DNA from: Diacronema lutheri
Taxonomy: Eukaryota; Haptophyta; Pavlovophyceae; Pavlovales; Pavlovaceae
Length of the DNA stretch: 64,000 bases
Reading direction: 5' to 3'
Assembly (NCBI GenBank): GCA_019448385.1
Contig: JAGTXO010000038.1
Span: forward strand, 1-64,000
In this document: one piece after another, positions 41,355 through 52,500 of the stretch
Layout of the letters: the number at the start of each line of letters is the position of its first letter
Numbering within the stretch: position 1 is the stretch's first letter
Notes under the pieces: model-generated
Databases searched by the model: none
Seen by the model: only the letters and a program-made list of their open reading frames with translations
What the model was told of the DNA's origin: nothing
Translations under genes and position numbers: made by a program

Positions 41355-43467
41355 ATGCTCGGCACGCTCGCGCTCATGGCGCTCATGGCGTACGCCGTTC
41401 TCCTCGCGGTGCTGTTCGCAGCGGTTGCCTTCCCCGAGACGTGTGTACCACCGGCGCCGTGCTTCCGCCCTGAGCTGCCCGCCGGCACCCGCGTCGACAT
41501 CGCCGCGTACGCATCCGAGCGTGCGCACGCGTCGCCGGGCTCGGCCGCCGCGCTCTTCTGGCTTGCGCGCGACGTCGAGCTGTACGCGCCGCTGAACGCG
41601 ACTGTGCCGCTGCCGATTCCACCCGCCGTGCGCATCGCCAACGCCACGCTCTGGGCGCACTTCCTCGTGTACGCGCCCGAGCGCGACGTGGACGAGCCGG
41701 CCGCCGACGGCGCGGTCGCGCTCGCGCAGCCCTACGATCCCGCACGCGTGCCTGTACGCCGCCCACTGCTGCGCACGAGCGCGCAGGTGGTCGGCCACGT
41801 GCTCCCCTACTCGCCCCTCGATTACCTCGTCCCGGCGCTCGCGCCCGCCGGCGCGCCGCCGGCGCCGGCCGCGCACGCCAGCGCGCCGCTCGGAACGACA
41901 CTGGCCGACGCGGCCAAAGCGCGCGAGAGCGGCGCGCTGGCGGCCGTCGACGGGCCGTCGCCGCCGCCGCCGCCGCGCGCGCCCTCGCCGCACTTTCTGT
42001 ACGCCGGCCGCGCGCTACGTGTGCGCGTCGTCGCCGACTTCCACGCGCACGCGGCGTCTGAGCTGCCCGACGGCGTGCGGCTGCGGCCGTCACTCGGCGA
42101 GCGCGGCGACGAGGGGCGCGGTGGCGATTCGGACGGCGGGTGGGTGTGGCGCGGCGGCGGGTGGGGCTACCTGCCGCCGCTGTACGCGGACACATTCTCG
42201 CTGCTCCGCAGACACGCGGTGCAAATGTCGGACGACATCTCCCGGTCGCACCCGCGCGTCGAGATCGACTGGCGGCCGCGCTCGCTGCTCGTGCACCGGT
42301 GCGTGCTGCAGCTCGCGCAGGCGCTCGATCAGCTCGGCTCGCTCGCCGGCTTTGGCGCGGCCGAGCTCGAGGACGTGCGCGAGCTGCTCGGCGAGGAGCG
42401 GCTCGAGCGCGTGCTCGTCGAGCAGGCGTTCGGCTGGGCGCACGGCGCCTTTGCCTACCTCGCGTTCCGCTCGGAGGTGCGCTTCTGGCGCGGGCGGACG
42501 GACACGGCAGGGCTGTCGGCGCGCACGCTGCTCATCAACGCAGGCTGCTCCCTCGTCGTCCTCGCCTATTTGTGGGAGGGTGAGGGCACCAACCGCATCC
42601 TCCTCCTCTCGTCGAGCGCAGACTTCGCCGTGCAGGCATGGAAGGCGCTCACGCTCGTCGCGGCGAGGGCGGCGCGCGCACGCGCGCGGCGCGGCGCGCG
42701 CGCGCGGCGCGCGGCGGACGAGGCGCGCGCCGTCGCGCGCGAGGCGGCGACCGAGTCGTTCGACGCGCTCGCGTTCGGCGCGGTCGGCGCGTGCGTGCTG
42801 CCGCTCGGCGCCGGTCTCGCGCTGCACACGCTCGTGCAGTACCCGCACCGGTCGTGGCGGGCGTGGCTGCTCGACGCGTCGGCCAAGGCGGTCTACCTCT
42901 TCGGTTTCGTCGCGATGACGCCGCAGCTCTTCGTCAACTACAAGCTCGTGCGGCGTGGCGCGCGTGACCAGGCGCGCGCGGCCCGCGCGCGCAGCCTCAC
43001 GCGCGCCGCGCCGCGCGCGCGCCGCGCGCGCTGCGGCCGAGCAGAAGAGCGTGTCACATCTGCCGTGGCGCGTGCTGTGCTACAAGGCCTTCACCACGTT
43101 TGTGGACGACGCCTTCTCGCTGCTCGTCTCGATGCCGACCGCGCACCGCGTCGCGTGCCTGCGCGACGACCTCGTCTTCTTCGCGCTTCTCTACCAACGG
43201 CGCTGCTTCCCGGTCGACCTCTCGCGCGCAAACGAGTACGGCTATGCGTATGCGCCCGCCGCCGCGGAAGAGCGCGCGGCGCTCGAGTGCGCGCCCGCCG
43301 CCGCGGAAGAGCGCGCGGCGCTCGAGTGCGCGCCCGCCGCCGCGGAAGAGCGCGCGGCGCTCGAGTGCGCGCCCGCCGCCGCGCGCGCGCCGGGCGGCGG
43401 GCGCGCGGATGCGCACTCGGGCCTGCGGCGAGTCAGTCTCAGCGACCGGTCACTCGGCGGCACGTGA
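41286..43467 (+). CDS. CLPTM1: CLPTM1-family multipass membrane protein
   Basis: Exons 41286-42947 and 43045-43467 are joined by a 97-bp GT-AG phase-0 intron, giving about 694 residues (671 if the ATG at 41355 is used). That second ATG directly precedes a hydrophobic segment, LGTLALMALMAYAVLL. The luminal N-terminal domain has WAHFLVYAPERD. Family hallmarks later are PLYADTFSLLRRH and, across the splice, MTPQLFVNYKL|KSVSHLPWRVLCYKAF, then TFVDDAFSLLVSMPT, HRVACLRDDLVFF and YQRRCFPVDLSRANEYG. CLPTM1 proteins are ER/Golgi membrane proteins linked to lipid scrambling and receptor trafficking. The tail carries a three-copy 39-bp repeat and lacks further domains. The aldolase gene follows on the same strand after 59 bp. 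Confidence 0.85.
43252..43380 (+). repeat. 39-bp tandem repeat, about 3 copies
   Basis: Three near-perfect units encoding APAAAEERAALEC in the C-terminal tail of the CLPTM1 gene, followed by a partial fourth. The unit is a multiple of three, so the frame is preserved. Confidence 0.9.
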
Positions 43468-43526
43468 TCTGCACCCATAACGGCGCAATTTTTCCGAAAT
43501 TCGTAATTACAGCGTGTTTCAACAAA

Positions 43527-44777
43527 ATGATCGGCATCCTCATCGCGGCGCTCGCCTTCCGCGGCGGCGGGACGGCGGGTGGCGGCGCGCGCCACGGCTC
43601 GCGCGTGGCAATGCGCGTGACGCCCGCCGGCTCGAATGGCGCACACCTCAGCGTCGCGCAAAAGGCTGAGCTTGCCGAGATCGCGCGGCTCGTCGCGCGG
43701 CCGGGCAAGGGCCTCACCGCGTGCGACGAGGGGCCGCTCACGGTCGGTGCGCGCTTCGAGAAGGTGGGGATCACCAACTCAGAGGAGACGCGGCGTGCGT
43801 ACCGCCAAATGCTCTTTGAGACGCCCGGCGCCGAGCAGTACCTCTCGGGCGCGATCCTCGACCCTGAGACGCTCTACCAAAAGTCGTCGACGAGCGGCGA
43901 CTTCTTCCCACAAGTCCTCTCCGACCGCGGCATCGTGCCGGGCGTCAAGCCGCATCTCAAGGTGTACGCGTTGCCGGGCTGCGGTGGCGAGACTGTCATG
44001 CAGGGCCTCGATTCGCTCGCCGCCCGTTGCGCCGAATACCGCAAGGCCGGCGCGCGTTTCGCCAAGTGGCGGTCGCCGCTGGAGATCCGCGACGGCCAGA
44101 TCTCGCGCCTCGCGATCGAGGCCAACATGCACGACCTCGCGCGGTACGCGCTCATCTGCCAGGCGGAGGGGCTGATGCCGATCGTCGAACCCGACATCTC
44201 GCTCGCCGGCGACTACGACCTTGAGACCGCCGTGCGCCTCAACGTCGAGGTGCAGGCCGAGCTGTACAAGGCGATGATCGACCACGGCGTTTACATGGAG
44301 GGCGCGACGCTCAAGCCGAACATGGTCAACCCGGGCAAGGCGTGCACGACCAAATACACGTGTGAACAGATCGGCCAGGCCAACATCGACGTGCTCTCTC
44401 GCGTCTTCCCCTGCGCGATGCCCGGCGCCAACTTCCTCTCGGGCGGCCAATCGCTCGAGAACGCGGCCGCGCGCCTCTCGGCCATCAACAAGGCCAAGGG
44501 CGGCTGCCCGTGGAACCTCTCATTCTCGTGGTCACAGGCGCTGCAGCTCCCGCTCATGGAGCTGTGCAAGGGCACTGGCGAGCTCCAGCTCGAAGCCATG
44601 TCCGAGCTCTACCTGAGCGAGCTCAAGATCGCCGGCGCTGCGGCCCTCGGGCAATACGAGCCGCCGCTGCCCGGCGCGGGCGACCACAAGCCGCCCGCGC
44701 CGCGCGTGACCGAGGTCGCACCGAGCCCGCCGCCGCCGCCCGTTGCCGAGAAGAAGCCGTGGTGGCAGTTTGCATAG
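43527..44777 (+). CDS. FBA: Class I fructose-bisphosphate aldolase, probably plastid-targeted
   Basis: 416 residues; the ATG at 43527 sits in AACAAAATGA. Catalyses reversible cleavage of fructose-1,6-bisphosphate to DHAP and GAP. Visible family features are LTACDEGPLTVG (catalytic Asp, about residue 67), NSEETRRAYRQMLF, FAKWRSPLEI (Lys 180), IVEPDISLAGDYD (the EPE region), GATLKPNMV (Schiff-base Lys, about 263) and LSGGQS. The leader MIGILIAALAF followed by RGGGTAGGGARHGSRVA looks like a signal peptide plus transit peptide with Phe at the junction, as in algae with secondary plastids, so a plastid or pyrenoid location is likely (inference). The C terminus is unusual: after the normal end it adds a Pro-rich spacer and ends EKKPWWQFA. 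It is convergent with the EF-hand gene, 84 bp between stops. Confidence 0.92.
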   Translation: MIGILIAALAFRGGGTAGGGARHGSRVAMRVTPAGSNGAHLSVAQKAELAEIARLVARPGKGLTACDEGPLTVGARFEKVGITNSEETRRAYRQMLFETPGAEQYLSGAILDPETLYQKSSTSGDFFPQVLSDRGIVPGVKPHLKVYALPGCGGETVMQGLDSLAARCAEYRKAGARFAKWRSPLEIRDGQISRLAIEANMHDLARYALICQAEGLMPIVEPDISLAGDYDLETAVRLNVEVQAELYKAMIDHGVYMEGATLKPNMVNPGKACTTKYTCEQIGQANIDVLSRVFPCAMPGANFLSGGQSLENAAARLSAINKAKGGCPWNLSFSWSQALQLPLMELCKGTGELQLEAMSELYLSELKIAGAAALGQYEPPLPGAGDHKPPAPRVTEVAPSPPPPPVAEKKPWWQFA

Positions 44778-44861
44778 TGGCAGTTTGCACAGTCTCGCGC
44801 CGCTACTGACTGCATGAATAAGTCGTGAGTGTTCCAGCTCCACTGACTGCGTGCAGTGCCA

Positions 44862-46444
44862 TCAGTGCCGACGGTACGACATGGATGTCGGATCGCGCGT
44901 GTTCAGCTTGCCTGGCACCTTGGATGGCGGCCGGTGCGGCTTAACGACAGCAGGCGAGAGCTCGGCGCGCACCTGCTGGCCGACGCGCCCCTGCTCAATG
45001 TTCTGCTTTGTCCGCAGGTCGCTCAGCATGTTGCGGTGGCTTTGCATCAGCCGCTGCGCGCCGTTGAGCCAGTGCTCCTGCGCAGGCGCGGACGCGCGCG
45101 TTGCGCGCGCATGCGCACGTGAGACGCCGCAGCTGCAGGCGCAGGTAGCGACGCCAGCCGGCGCAGGCCGGTGCGAGCAGCACGAGCGGTGCGAGCGCGG
45201 GCGTGCGCGACGCCGCGCCGGCGCGGCGTGGCGCGGCGCGGCCACTCGCCTTGTGCTCGTCGCGACCGCGCTGGATGCGCTTGTGCAGCGCCTCGAGCTC
45301 TCGCGCCTGTGCGCGCTTCATCTGCAGCTCCTTGGTCGCATACACAACCTGCAGCTCATTTTCAATCTTGGCCTTCTCCCACGCCTCGAGCTGGTCGGCC
45401 TTGAGCTTGGTGGCCTGCGCGTCCACGTACCTGCACAGACGCGCGACGCGCCGGCGGCGCGTGCGCCGGGAAGGGCGTGCGGCTGAGCGGGTAAAAGGCG
45501 CACGCGCACCGCGCTGGACTGAGCTGGACCATGCCCACGTCGCCATCGTTGCGTGCGGCGTGGAGCGCGCGGGCGTGACGCGCGGGCGTTACGGGTGGGC
45601 GAGGCGGGCGAGGGAGGGGCAAGCGCATACTTGCCCTGCTTGGCGAGGGTCTCCTGCACGCGCCGCAGGTTGAGCAGCTCGCGCGAGAACTTTTGGCGCA
45701 TCGGCGCACGCTGTCGGATCTCCTCCTGGAAGCGCACAAACTCGATTGCGTGCCTCTGGCGCGTTTGCTCGTCGATATCCTGCGCCTGCCGCTCGAAATC
45801 GGCCATGTTGCGCGACCACGCCGAGTTGAACTCCATCGCCTCCATCATGTGCGCCTCCTCGACGCCCGAGCGCTCTGCCTCCTGGCGCGACGCGACCGCG
45901 TCGTGCAGGCGCGCCTCCTCCTCGACCTGCATCGCCGCGTAAACCTCCTTGACCGAGGCGGCCGTCGGATAATCACCCGCGGCCTCGCGCCGTTTCCGAT
46001 AGTCATCGAGGACCGAGAGGAGCGTCACGACAACGTAGTGGCGCGGCACGGCAACCTCGCCGCCAGGCGGCGGCGCGCCCTGCCGCGCGGCGAGCTTAAG
46101 CGTCGTCTTGGCCAACGACGCCTCGACGAGCGCGCGAAAGGCGTCGAAGCCGAAATGCCCGTCGCCATTTGCGTCCGCATCCGCGATCGCGTCCGCGGCC
46201 TCGCGCTCGGTGCGGCCGCTCGAGCGGAGCACCGCGGCCATCTCGGGCGCGTCGATGTAGCCGGCTCGCTCGCGGTCGATCAGCGCAAAAATGACTTGGT
46301 AGTCCTCGTACCGACTATTCTCCGCCTGCGCCGCGCACGTTGGCGCACGAAGGCCGAGAGGGCGGGCGTGCGCGCGTCAGCCGCCCGCAACACGTCCCGT
46401 CGCGCGCCGCGGCCGGCGCGCACCATCTCCTCCACCAGCGCCAT
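44862..46444 (-). CDS. EF-hand and coiled-coil protein, possibly flagellar
   Basis: Exons about 46444-46349, 46325-45631, 45430-45250 and 45077-44862, giving about 395 residues. The introns are 45431-45630 (GT-AG, phase 2) and 45078-45249 (GC-AG, phase 0, donor AAG|GCGAGT). Between the first two pieces is a 23-bp GT...AG gap, too short for a normal intron, so the N terminus is uncertain or carries an indel. A degenerate EF hand (IDRERAGYIDAPEMA) is followed by a good one, DADANGDGHFGF. The rest is long charged helix (FERQAQDIDEQTRQRHAIEF, KADQLEAWEKAKIENELQ, NGAQRLMQSHRNMLSDL). The protein resembles conserved axonemal coiled-coil proteins in style, but I cannot name the family. It is divergent from the Pro-rich wall protein gene. 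Confidence 0.6.
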
Positions 46445-46571
46445 TGTCCGTTTCTCCCCGTGACACGCCGTCACGCAGAGCGTTACGCTTCGGCGTCAGG
46501 CGAGTTACTACTATACCATTAAAAGGGGCTATTTTGGAAGTTGAAAGGCAACCGCCGGCTTCACCCCCAGG
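46445..46571. promoter_or_regulatory. Divergent promoter region (EF-hand protein / Pro-rich protein)
   Basis: 127 bp between start codons, with a local AT-rich patch TACTACTATACCATTAAAAGGGGCTATTTTGG (46506-46537) that could include TATA-like elements for both directions. Confidence 0.45.
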
Positions 46572-49500
46572 ATGGCGGGCGGGCTGAGGCTCGGTGAGCC
46601 AGCCCGTGACGCCGCGCGCCGCCCGACGACCATGCGCCGCGTGCGCAGCGGCGCGGTCGAACCGGCTGTCGCGTGCATCAACGGCGCGGCCGCTTCGCCA
46701 CGAGGTAGCCGCGCTTGCATAAGCACGCCGCGCGCGTTCAGCCTGCTCGGCGCTGCTGCTGTGCTCGCGTTCGCCGGCGTGCCAAGCGCGTCGGCCCAGC
46801 TCTCCATCAAGTCGTGCGCGCAGCTGGGCTGGCCATTTGGCAGCCCGGGCACGCACCCGTTCGTCTGCTCCAAGTCAGATACCGGCCTCGCCTTCGCCAT
46901 CGCCAAGGGCCTGCCCACGGACCCAGCTCCGCCAAACTGCCCGGGATCGCGAGAGTGCGTCGCGCTGCGCGGCTTGTCGCGTTGCGCCCTTAGCCGGCTG
47001 CGCGGGATGGCGCGTCTGGATGCATACTGCACGCGCGCGCGCAACTTCTGCTCGCGCGCCCCGCGCGCGCGCCCGCGCGCACGCCCGCGCCGCTCACGCA
47101 TGCCGAGCGGCCGCGTGCGGCCCGTGCTGTGCTCCCGCGTGCGCGCAGCTACTTTGGCGACGGCAACGCCGTGGATTACTGTGCGACGCTTGGCGCGCGC
47201 CTGTGCACCACGAACGAGCTCTATGCCGGCGTGCAGTCTGCGGGCAACTGCGGCTTCATGGACGCGCTGCTCGTCTGGACGAGCACGGCGTGCGAGCGCG
47301 CGGCGTTCAATGGGAGCACCGCGGCGGTTGCGACCGACGTGGGACAGAGCAGGTGCCGCAACACGAACAACGCCTTTTCGCACAACGTGCGCTGCTGCGC
47401 GGACGTGCTCGAATCACCGCCACCGCCGGCTCCGCCGCCGAGCCCTCCGCCGTCGTTGCCGCCGTCGCCGCGCCCACCGCCGAGCCCACCGCCGCCCTTG
47501 CCGCCGCCCAGCCCACCGCCGCCTTTCGACCTGCTCCGTCCGCCGCCAAACCCGCCCTACCGGCCGCCCTCGCCGCCGCCAAGCCCGTCGCCACCGCCCG
47601 CTTCGACAATGTCGTGCTTGGACCTTGGGTGGCCGTTTGGCAATTCGAATGCTTTCCCGCTCGTTTGCTCGAAATCAAACACAGCCAGCGGCGGCGTGTG
47701 CCCCGGCACGCGCGGTGTGGCCGACGCGATCGCCTACTGCGCCGCGCTGCACACGCGCCTGTGCACACAGGCGGAGATCCTCGCGGGCGTTGGTGACCTG
47801 GGTGGGTGCGACGTCTTTGAAGCAGCCCACGTATGGACGGGCAGCGTGTGCAGCACGCAGACGTACGTCGGAACGGTGGCGATACGGCGCAACGCGCTGG
47901 ATGTCAGGTGCCGCAACCCGGCGAACACCTTTTCGCACAACGTGCGCTGCTGCGCGGACGTGCTCGAATCGCCGCCACCGCCGGCTCCGCCGCCGAGCCC
48001 TCCGCCGTCGCCGCCGCCGTCGCCGCGCCCACCGCCGAGCCCACCGCCGCCCTTGCCGCCGCCCAGCCCACCGCCGCCTTTGCCACCGCCAAGTCCTCCT
48101 CCACCGCCGCCGCGTGTGGAGCCCTTCCCCCCGCCAGCACCGCCGCGCCCGCCTCCGATCCCGCCGCCCAGCCCGCCGCCCAGCCCGCCGCCCAGCCCGC
48201 CGCCGAGCCCTCCGCCTTCGCCGCCACCTCCACCGCCCCGCGTCGAGCCCTACCCGCCACCCCGTCCTCCGGCGCCACCGCCATCTCCACCTCCAACGCC
48301 TCCGCCCCTGCCCCCTCCGCCTCCCTCGCCGCCGCCAAGCCCGTCGCCACCGCCCGCTTCGACAATGTCGTGCTTGGACCTTGGGTGGCCGTTTGGCAAT
48401 TCGAATGCTTTCCCGCTCGTTTGCTCGAAATCAAACACAGCCAGCGGCGGCGTGTGCCCCGGCACGCGCGGTGTGGCCGACGCGATCGCCTACTGCGCCG
48501 CGCTGCACACGCGCCTGTGCACACAGGCGGAGATCCTCGCGGGCGTTGGTGACCTGGGTGGGTGCGACGTCTTTGAAGCAGCCCACGTATGGACGGGCAG
48601 CGTGTGCAGCACGCAGACGTACGTCGGAACGGTGGCGATACGGCGCAACGCGCTGGATGTCAGGTGCCGCAACCCGGCGAACACCTTTTCGCACAACGTG
48701 CGCTGCTGCGCGGACGTGCTCGAATCGCCGCCACCGCCGGCTCCGCCGCCGAGCCCTCCGCCGTCGCCGCCGCCGTCGCCGCGCCCACCGCCGAGCCCAC
48801 CGCCGAACACGCCTCCACGGCAACCTCCTAACCCTCCGCCGTCGCCTCCTCCGCTGCCACCGCCGTCTTCGCCGCCTCCCAGCCTGCCTCCGAGCCCGCC
48901 TCCGAGCCCGCCGCCGCGCCCGCCTCCGAGCTCGCCTCCGCCGCCTCGCTTCTTGCCGTTCCCGCCAACTTTGCCGCCTAGCCCACCGCCAAGCCCGCCA
49001 CCATCTCCGCCGCCGTCGCCACCGCTGCCACCGCCGAGTCCGCCGCCCAGTCCGCCGCCCAGTCCGCCGCCCAACGCGCCACCAAGCCCGCCTCCGAGCC
49101 CGCCACCCACGCTTCCGCCGCTGCCACCGCCATCGCCGCCACCGTCGGTGTCGCCGCCGAGCGCGCCTCCGTCGCCGCCTCCCTCGCCGCCGCCGTTGCC
49201 GCTCCCGCCGCCTACGCCGCCTAGCCCACCGCCAAGCCCGCCACCATCTCCGCCGCCGTTGCCACCGTTGCCACCGCTGAGTCCGCCGCCCAGTCCGCCG
49301 CCCAGTCCGCCGCCGAACGCGCCACCAAGCCCGCCTCCGAGCCCGCCGCCGAGTTCGCCACCCACGCAGCCGCCGCTTCCTCCGCCATCGCCGCCCCCGT
49401 CGGTGTCGCCGCCGAGCGCGCCTCCGTCACCGCCTCCCTCGCCGCCGCCGTTGCCGTTCCCGCCGCCTACGCCGCCTAGCCCACCGCCAAGCCCGCCACC

Positions 49501-52500
49501 ATCTTCGCCGCCGTTGCCACCGTTGCCACCGCCGAGTCCGCCGCCCAGTCCGCCGCCCAGCGCGCAACCAAGTCCGCCTCCGAGCCCGCCTCCGAGTTCG
49601 CCACCCACGCTTCCGCCGCTGCCACCGCCATCGCCGCCGCCGTCGGTGTCGCCGCCGAGCGCGCCTCCGTCGCCGCCTCCATCGCCGCCGCCGAGCCCGC
49701 CTCCGCATCCGCCTCCGCACCCGCCTCCGAGCCCGCCTCCGCCGCCTCGCTTCTTGCCGTTCCCGCCGCCTACGCCGCCTAGCTCACCGCCAAGCCCGCC
49801 ACCATCTCCGCTGCCGTTGCCACCGTTGCCACCGCCGAGTCCGCCGCCGTCGGTGTCGCCGCCGAGCGCGCCTCCGTCGCCGCCTCCATCGCCGCCGCCG
49901 AGCCTGCCTCCGCGCCCGCCCTTGAGCCCGCCTCCGCCGCCTCGCTTCTTGCCGTTCCCGCCGCCTACGCCGCCTAGCCCACCGCCAAGCCCGCCGCCGA
50001 GCCCGCCGCCGAGTTCGCCACCAACGCTGCCGCCGCTGCCACCGCCATCGCCGCCGCCGTCGGTGTCGCCGCCGAGCGCGCCTCCGTCGCCGCCTCCATC
50101 GCCGCCGCCGAGCCCGCCTCCGCACCCGCCTCCGAGCCCGCCTCCGCCGCCTCGCTTCTTGCCGTTCCCGCCGCCTACGCCGCCTAGCCCACCGCCAAGC
50201 CCGCCACCATCTCCGCCGCCGTCGCCACCGCTGCCACCGCCGAGTCCGCCGCCCAGTCTGCCGCCCAGTCCGCCGCCGAACGCGCCACCAAGCCCGCCTC
50301 CGAGCCCGCCACCCACGCTGCCGCCGCTGCCACCGCCATCGCCGCCACCTTCGGTGTCGCCGCCGAGCGCGCCTCCGTCGCCGCCTCCCTCGCCGCCGCC
50401 GAGCCCGCCTCCGCGCCCGCCTCCGAGCCCGCCTCCGCCGCCTCGCTTCTTGCCGTTCCCGCCGCCTACGCCGCCTAGCCCACCGCCAAGCCCGCCACCA
50501 TCTCCGCCGCCGTTGCCACCGTTGCAACCGCCGAGTCCGCCGCCCAGTCCGCCGCCCAGTCCGCCGCCGAACGCGCCACCAAGCCCGCCTCCGAGTTCGC
50601 CACCCACGCTTTCGCCGCTGCCACCGCCATCGCCGCCACCGTCGGTGTCGCCGCCGAGCGCGCCTCCGTCGCCGCCTCCCTCGCCGCCGCCGAGCCCGCC
50701 TCCGCGCCCGCCTCCGAGCCCGCCTCCGCCGCCTCGCTTCTTGCCGTTCCCGCCGCCTACGCCGCCTAGCCCACCGCCAAGCCCGCCACCATCTCCGCCG
50801 CCGTCGCCACCGCTGCCACCGCCGAGTCCGCCGCCCAGTCCGCCGCCCAGTCCGCCGCCCAACGCGCCACCAAGCCCGCCTCCGAGCCCGCCACCCACGC
50901 TTCCGCCGCTGCCACCGCCATCGCCGCCACCGTCGGTGTCGCCGCCGAGCGCGCCTCCGTCGCCGCCTCCCTCGCCGCCGCCGAGCCCGCCTCCGCACCC
51001 GCCTCCGAGCCCGCCTCCGCCGCCTCGCTTCTTGCCGTTCCCGCCGCCTACGCCGCCTAGCCCACCGCCAAGCCCGCCACCATCTCCGCCGCCGTTGCCA
51101 CCGTTGCCACCGCCGAGTCCGCCGCCCAGTCCGCCGCCCAGTCCGCCGCCGAACGCGCCACCAAGCCCGCCTCCGAGCCCGCCACCCACGCAGTCGCCGC
51201 TTCCTCCACCATCGCCGCCGCCGTCGGTGTCGCCGCCGAGCGCGCCTCCGTCGCCGCCTCCATCGCCGCCGCCGAGCCCGCCTCCGCACCCGCCTGCGAG
51301 CCCGCCTCCGCCGCCTCGCTTCTTGCCGTTCCCGCCGCCTACGCCGCCTAGCTCGCCGCCAAGCCCGCCACCATCTCCGCCGCCGTCGCCACCGCTGCCA
51401 CCGCCGAGTCCGCCGCCCAGTCTGCCGCCCAGTCCGCCGCCGAACGCGCCAGCAAGCCCGCCTCCGAGCCCGCCACCCACGCTTCCGCCGCTGCCACCGC
51501 CATCGCCGCCGCCGTCGGTGTCGCCGCCGAGCGCGCCTCCGTCGCCGCCTCCATCGCCGCCGCCGAGCCCGCCTCCGCACCCGCCTCCGAGCCCGCCTCC
51601 GCCGCCTCGCTTCTTGCCGTTCCCGCCGCCTACGCCGCCTAGTTCACCGCCAAGCCCGCCACCATCTCCGCCGCCGTTGCCACCGTTGCCACCGCCGAGT
51701 CCGCCGCCGTCGGTGTCGCCGCCCAGCGCGCCATCAAGCCCGCCGCCGAGCCCGCCTCCGAGCCCGCCACCAACGCTGCCGCCGCTGCCACCGCCATCGC
51801 CGCCGCCGTCGGTGTCGCCGCCCATCGCGCCTCCGTCGCCGCCTCCCTCGCCGCCGCCGAGCCCGCCTCCGCACCCGCCTCCGAGCCCGCCTCCGCCGCC
51901 TCGCTTCTTGCCGTTCCCGCCGCCTACGCCGCCTAGCCCACCGCCAAGCCCGCCACCATCTCCGCCGCCGTCGCCACCGCTGCCACCGCCGAGTCCGCCG
52001 CCCAGTCCGCCGCCCAGTCCGCCGCCGAACGCGCCACCAAGCCCGCCTCCGAGCCCGCCACCCACGCAGCCGCCGCTTCCTCCACCATCGCCGCCCCCGT
52101 CGGTGTCGCCGCCTCGCGCGCCTCCGTCGCCGCCTCCATCGCCGCCGCCGAGCCCGCCTCCGCACCCGCCTCCGAGCCCGCCTCCGCCGCCTCGCTTCTT
52201 GCCGTTCCCGCCGCCTACGCCGCCTAGCTCACCGCCGTTCCCGCCACCATCTCCGCCGCCGTCGCCACCGTTGCCACCGCCTAGTCCGCCGCCGTCGGTG
52301 TCGCCGCCCAGCGCGCCACCAAGCCCGCCGCCGAGCCCGCCGCCGAGTTCGCCACCCACGCTTCCGCCGCTGCCACCGCCATCGCCGCCGCCGTCGGTGT
52401 CGCCGCCGAGCGCGCCTCCGTCGCCGCCTCCCTCGCCGCCGCCGAGCCCGCCTCCGCACCCGCCTCCGAGCCCGCCTCCGCCGCCTCGCTTCTTGCCGTT

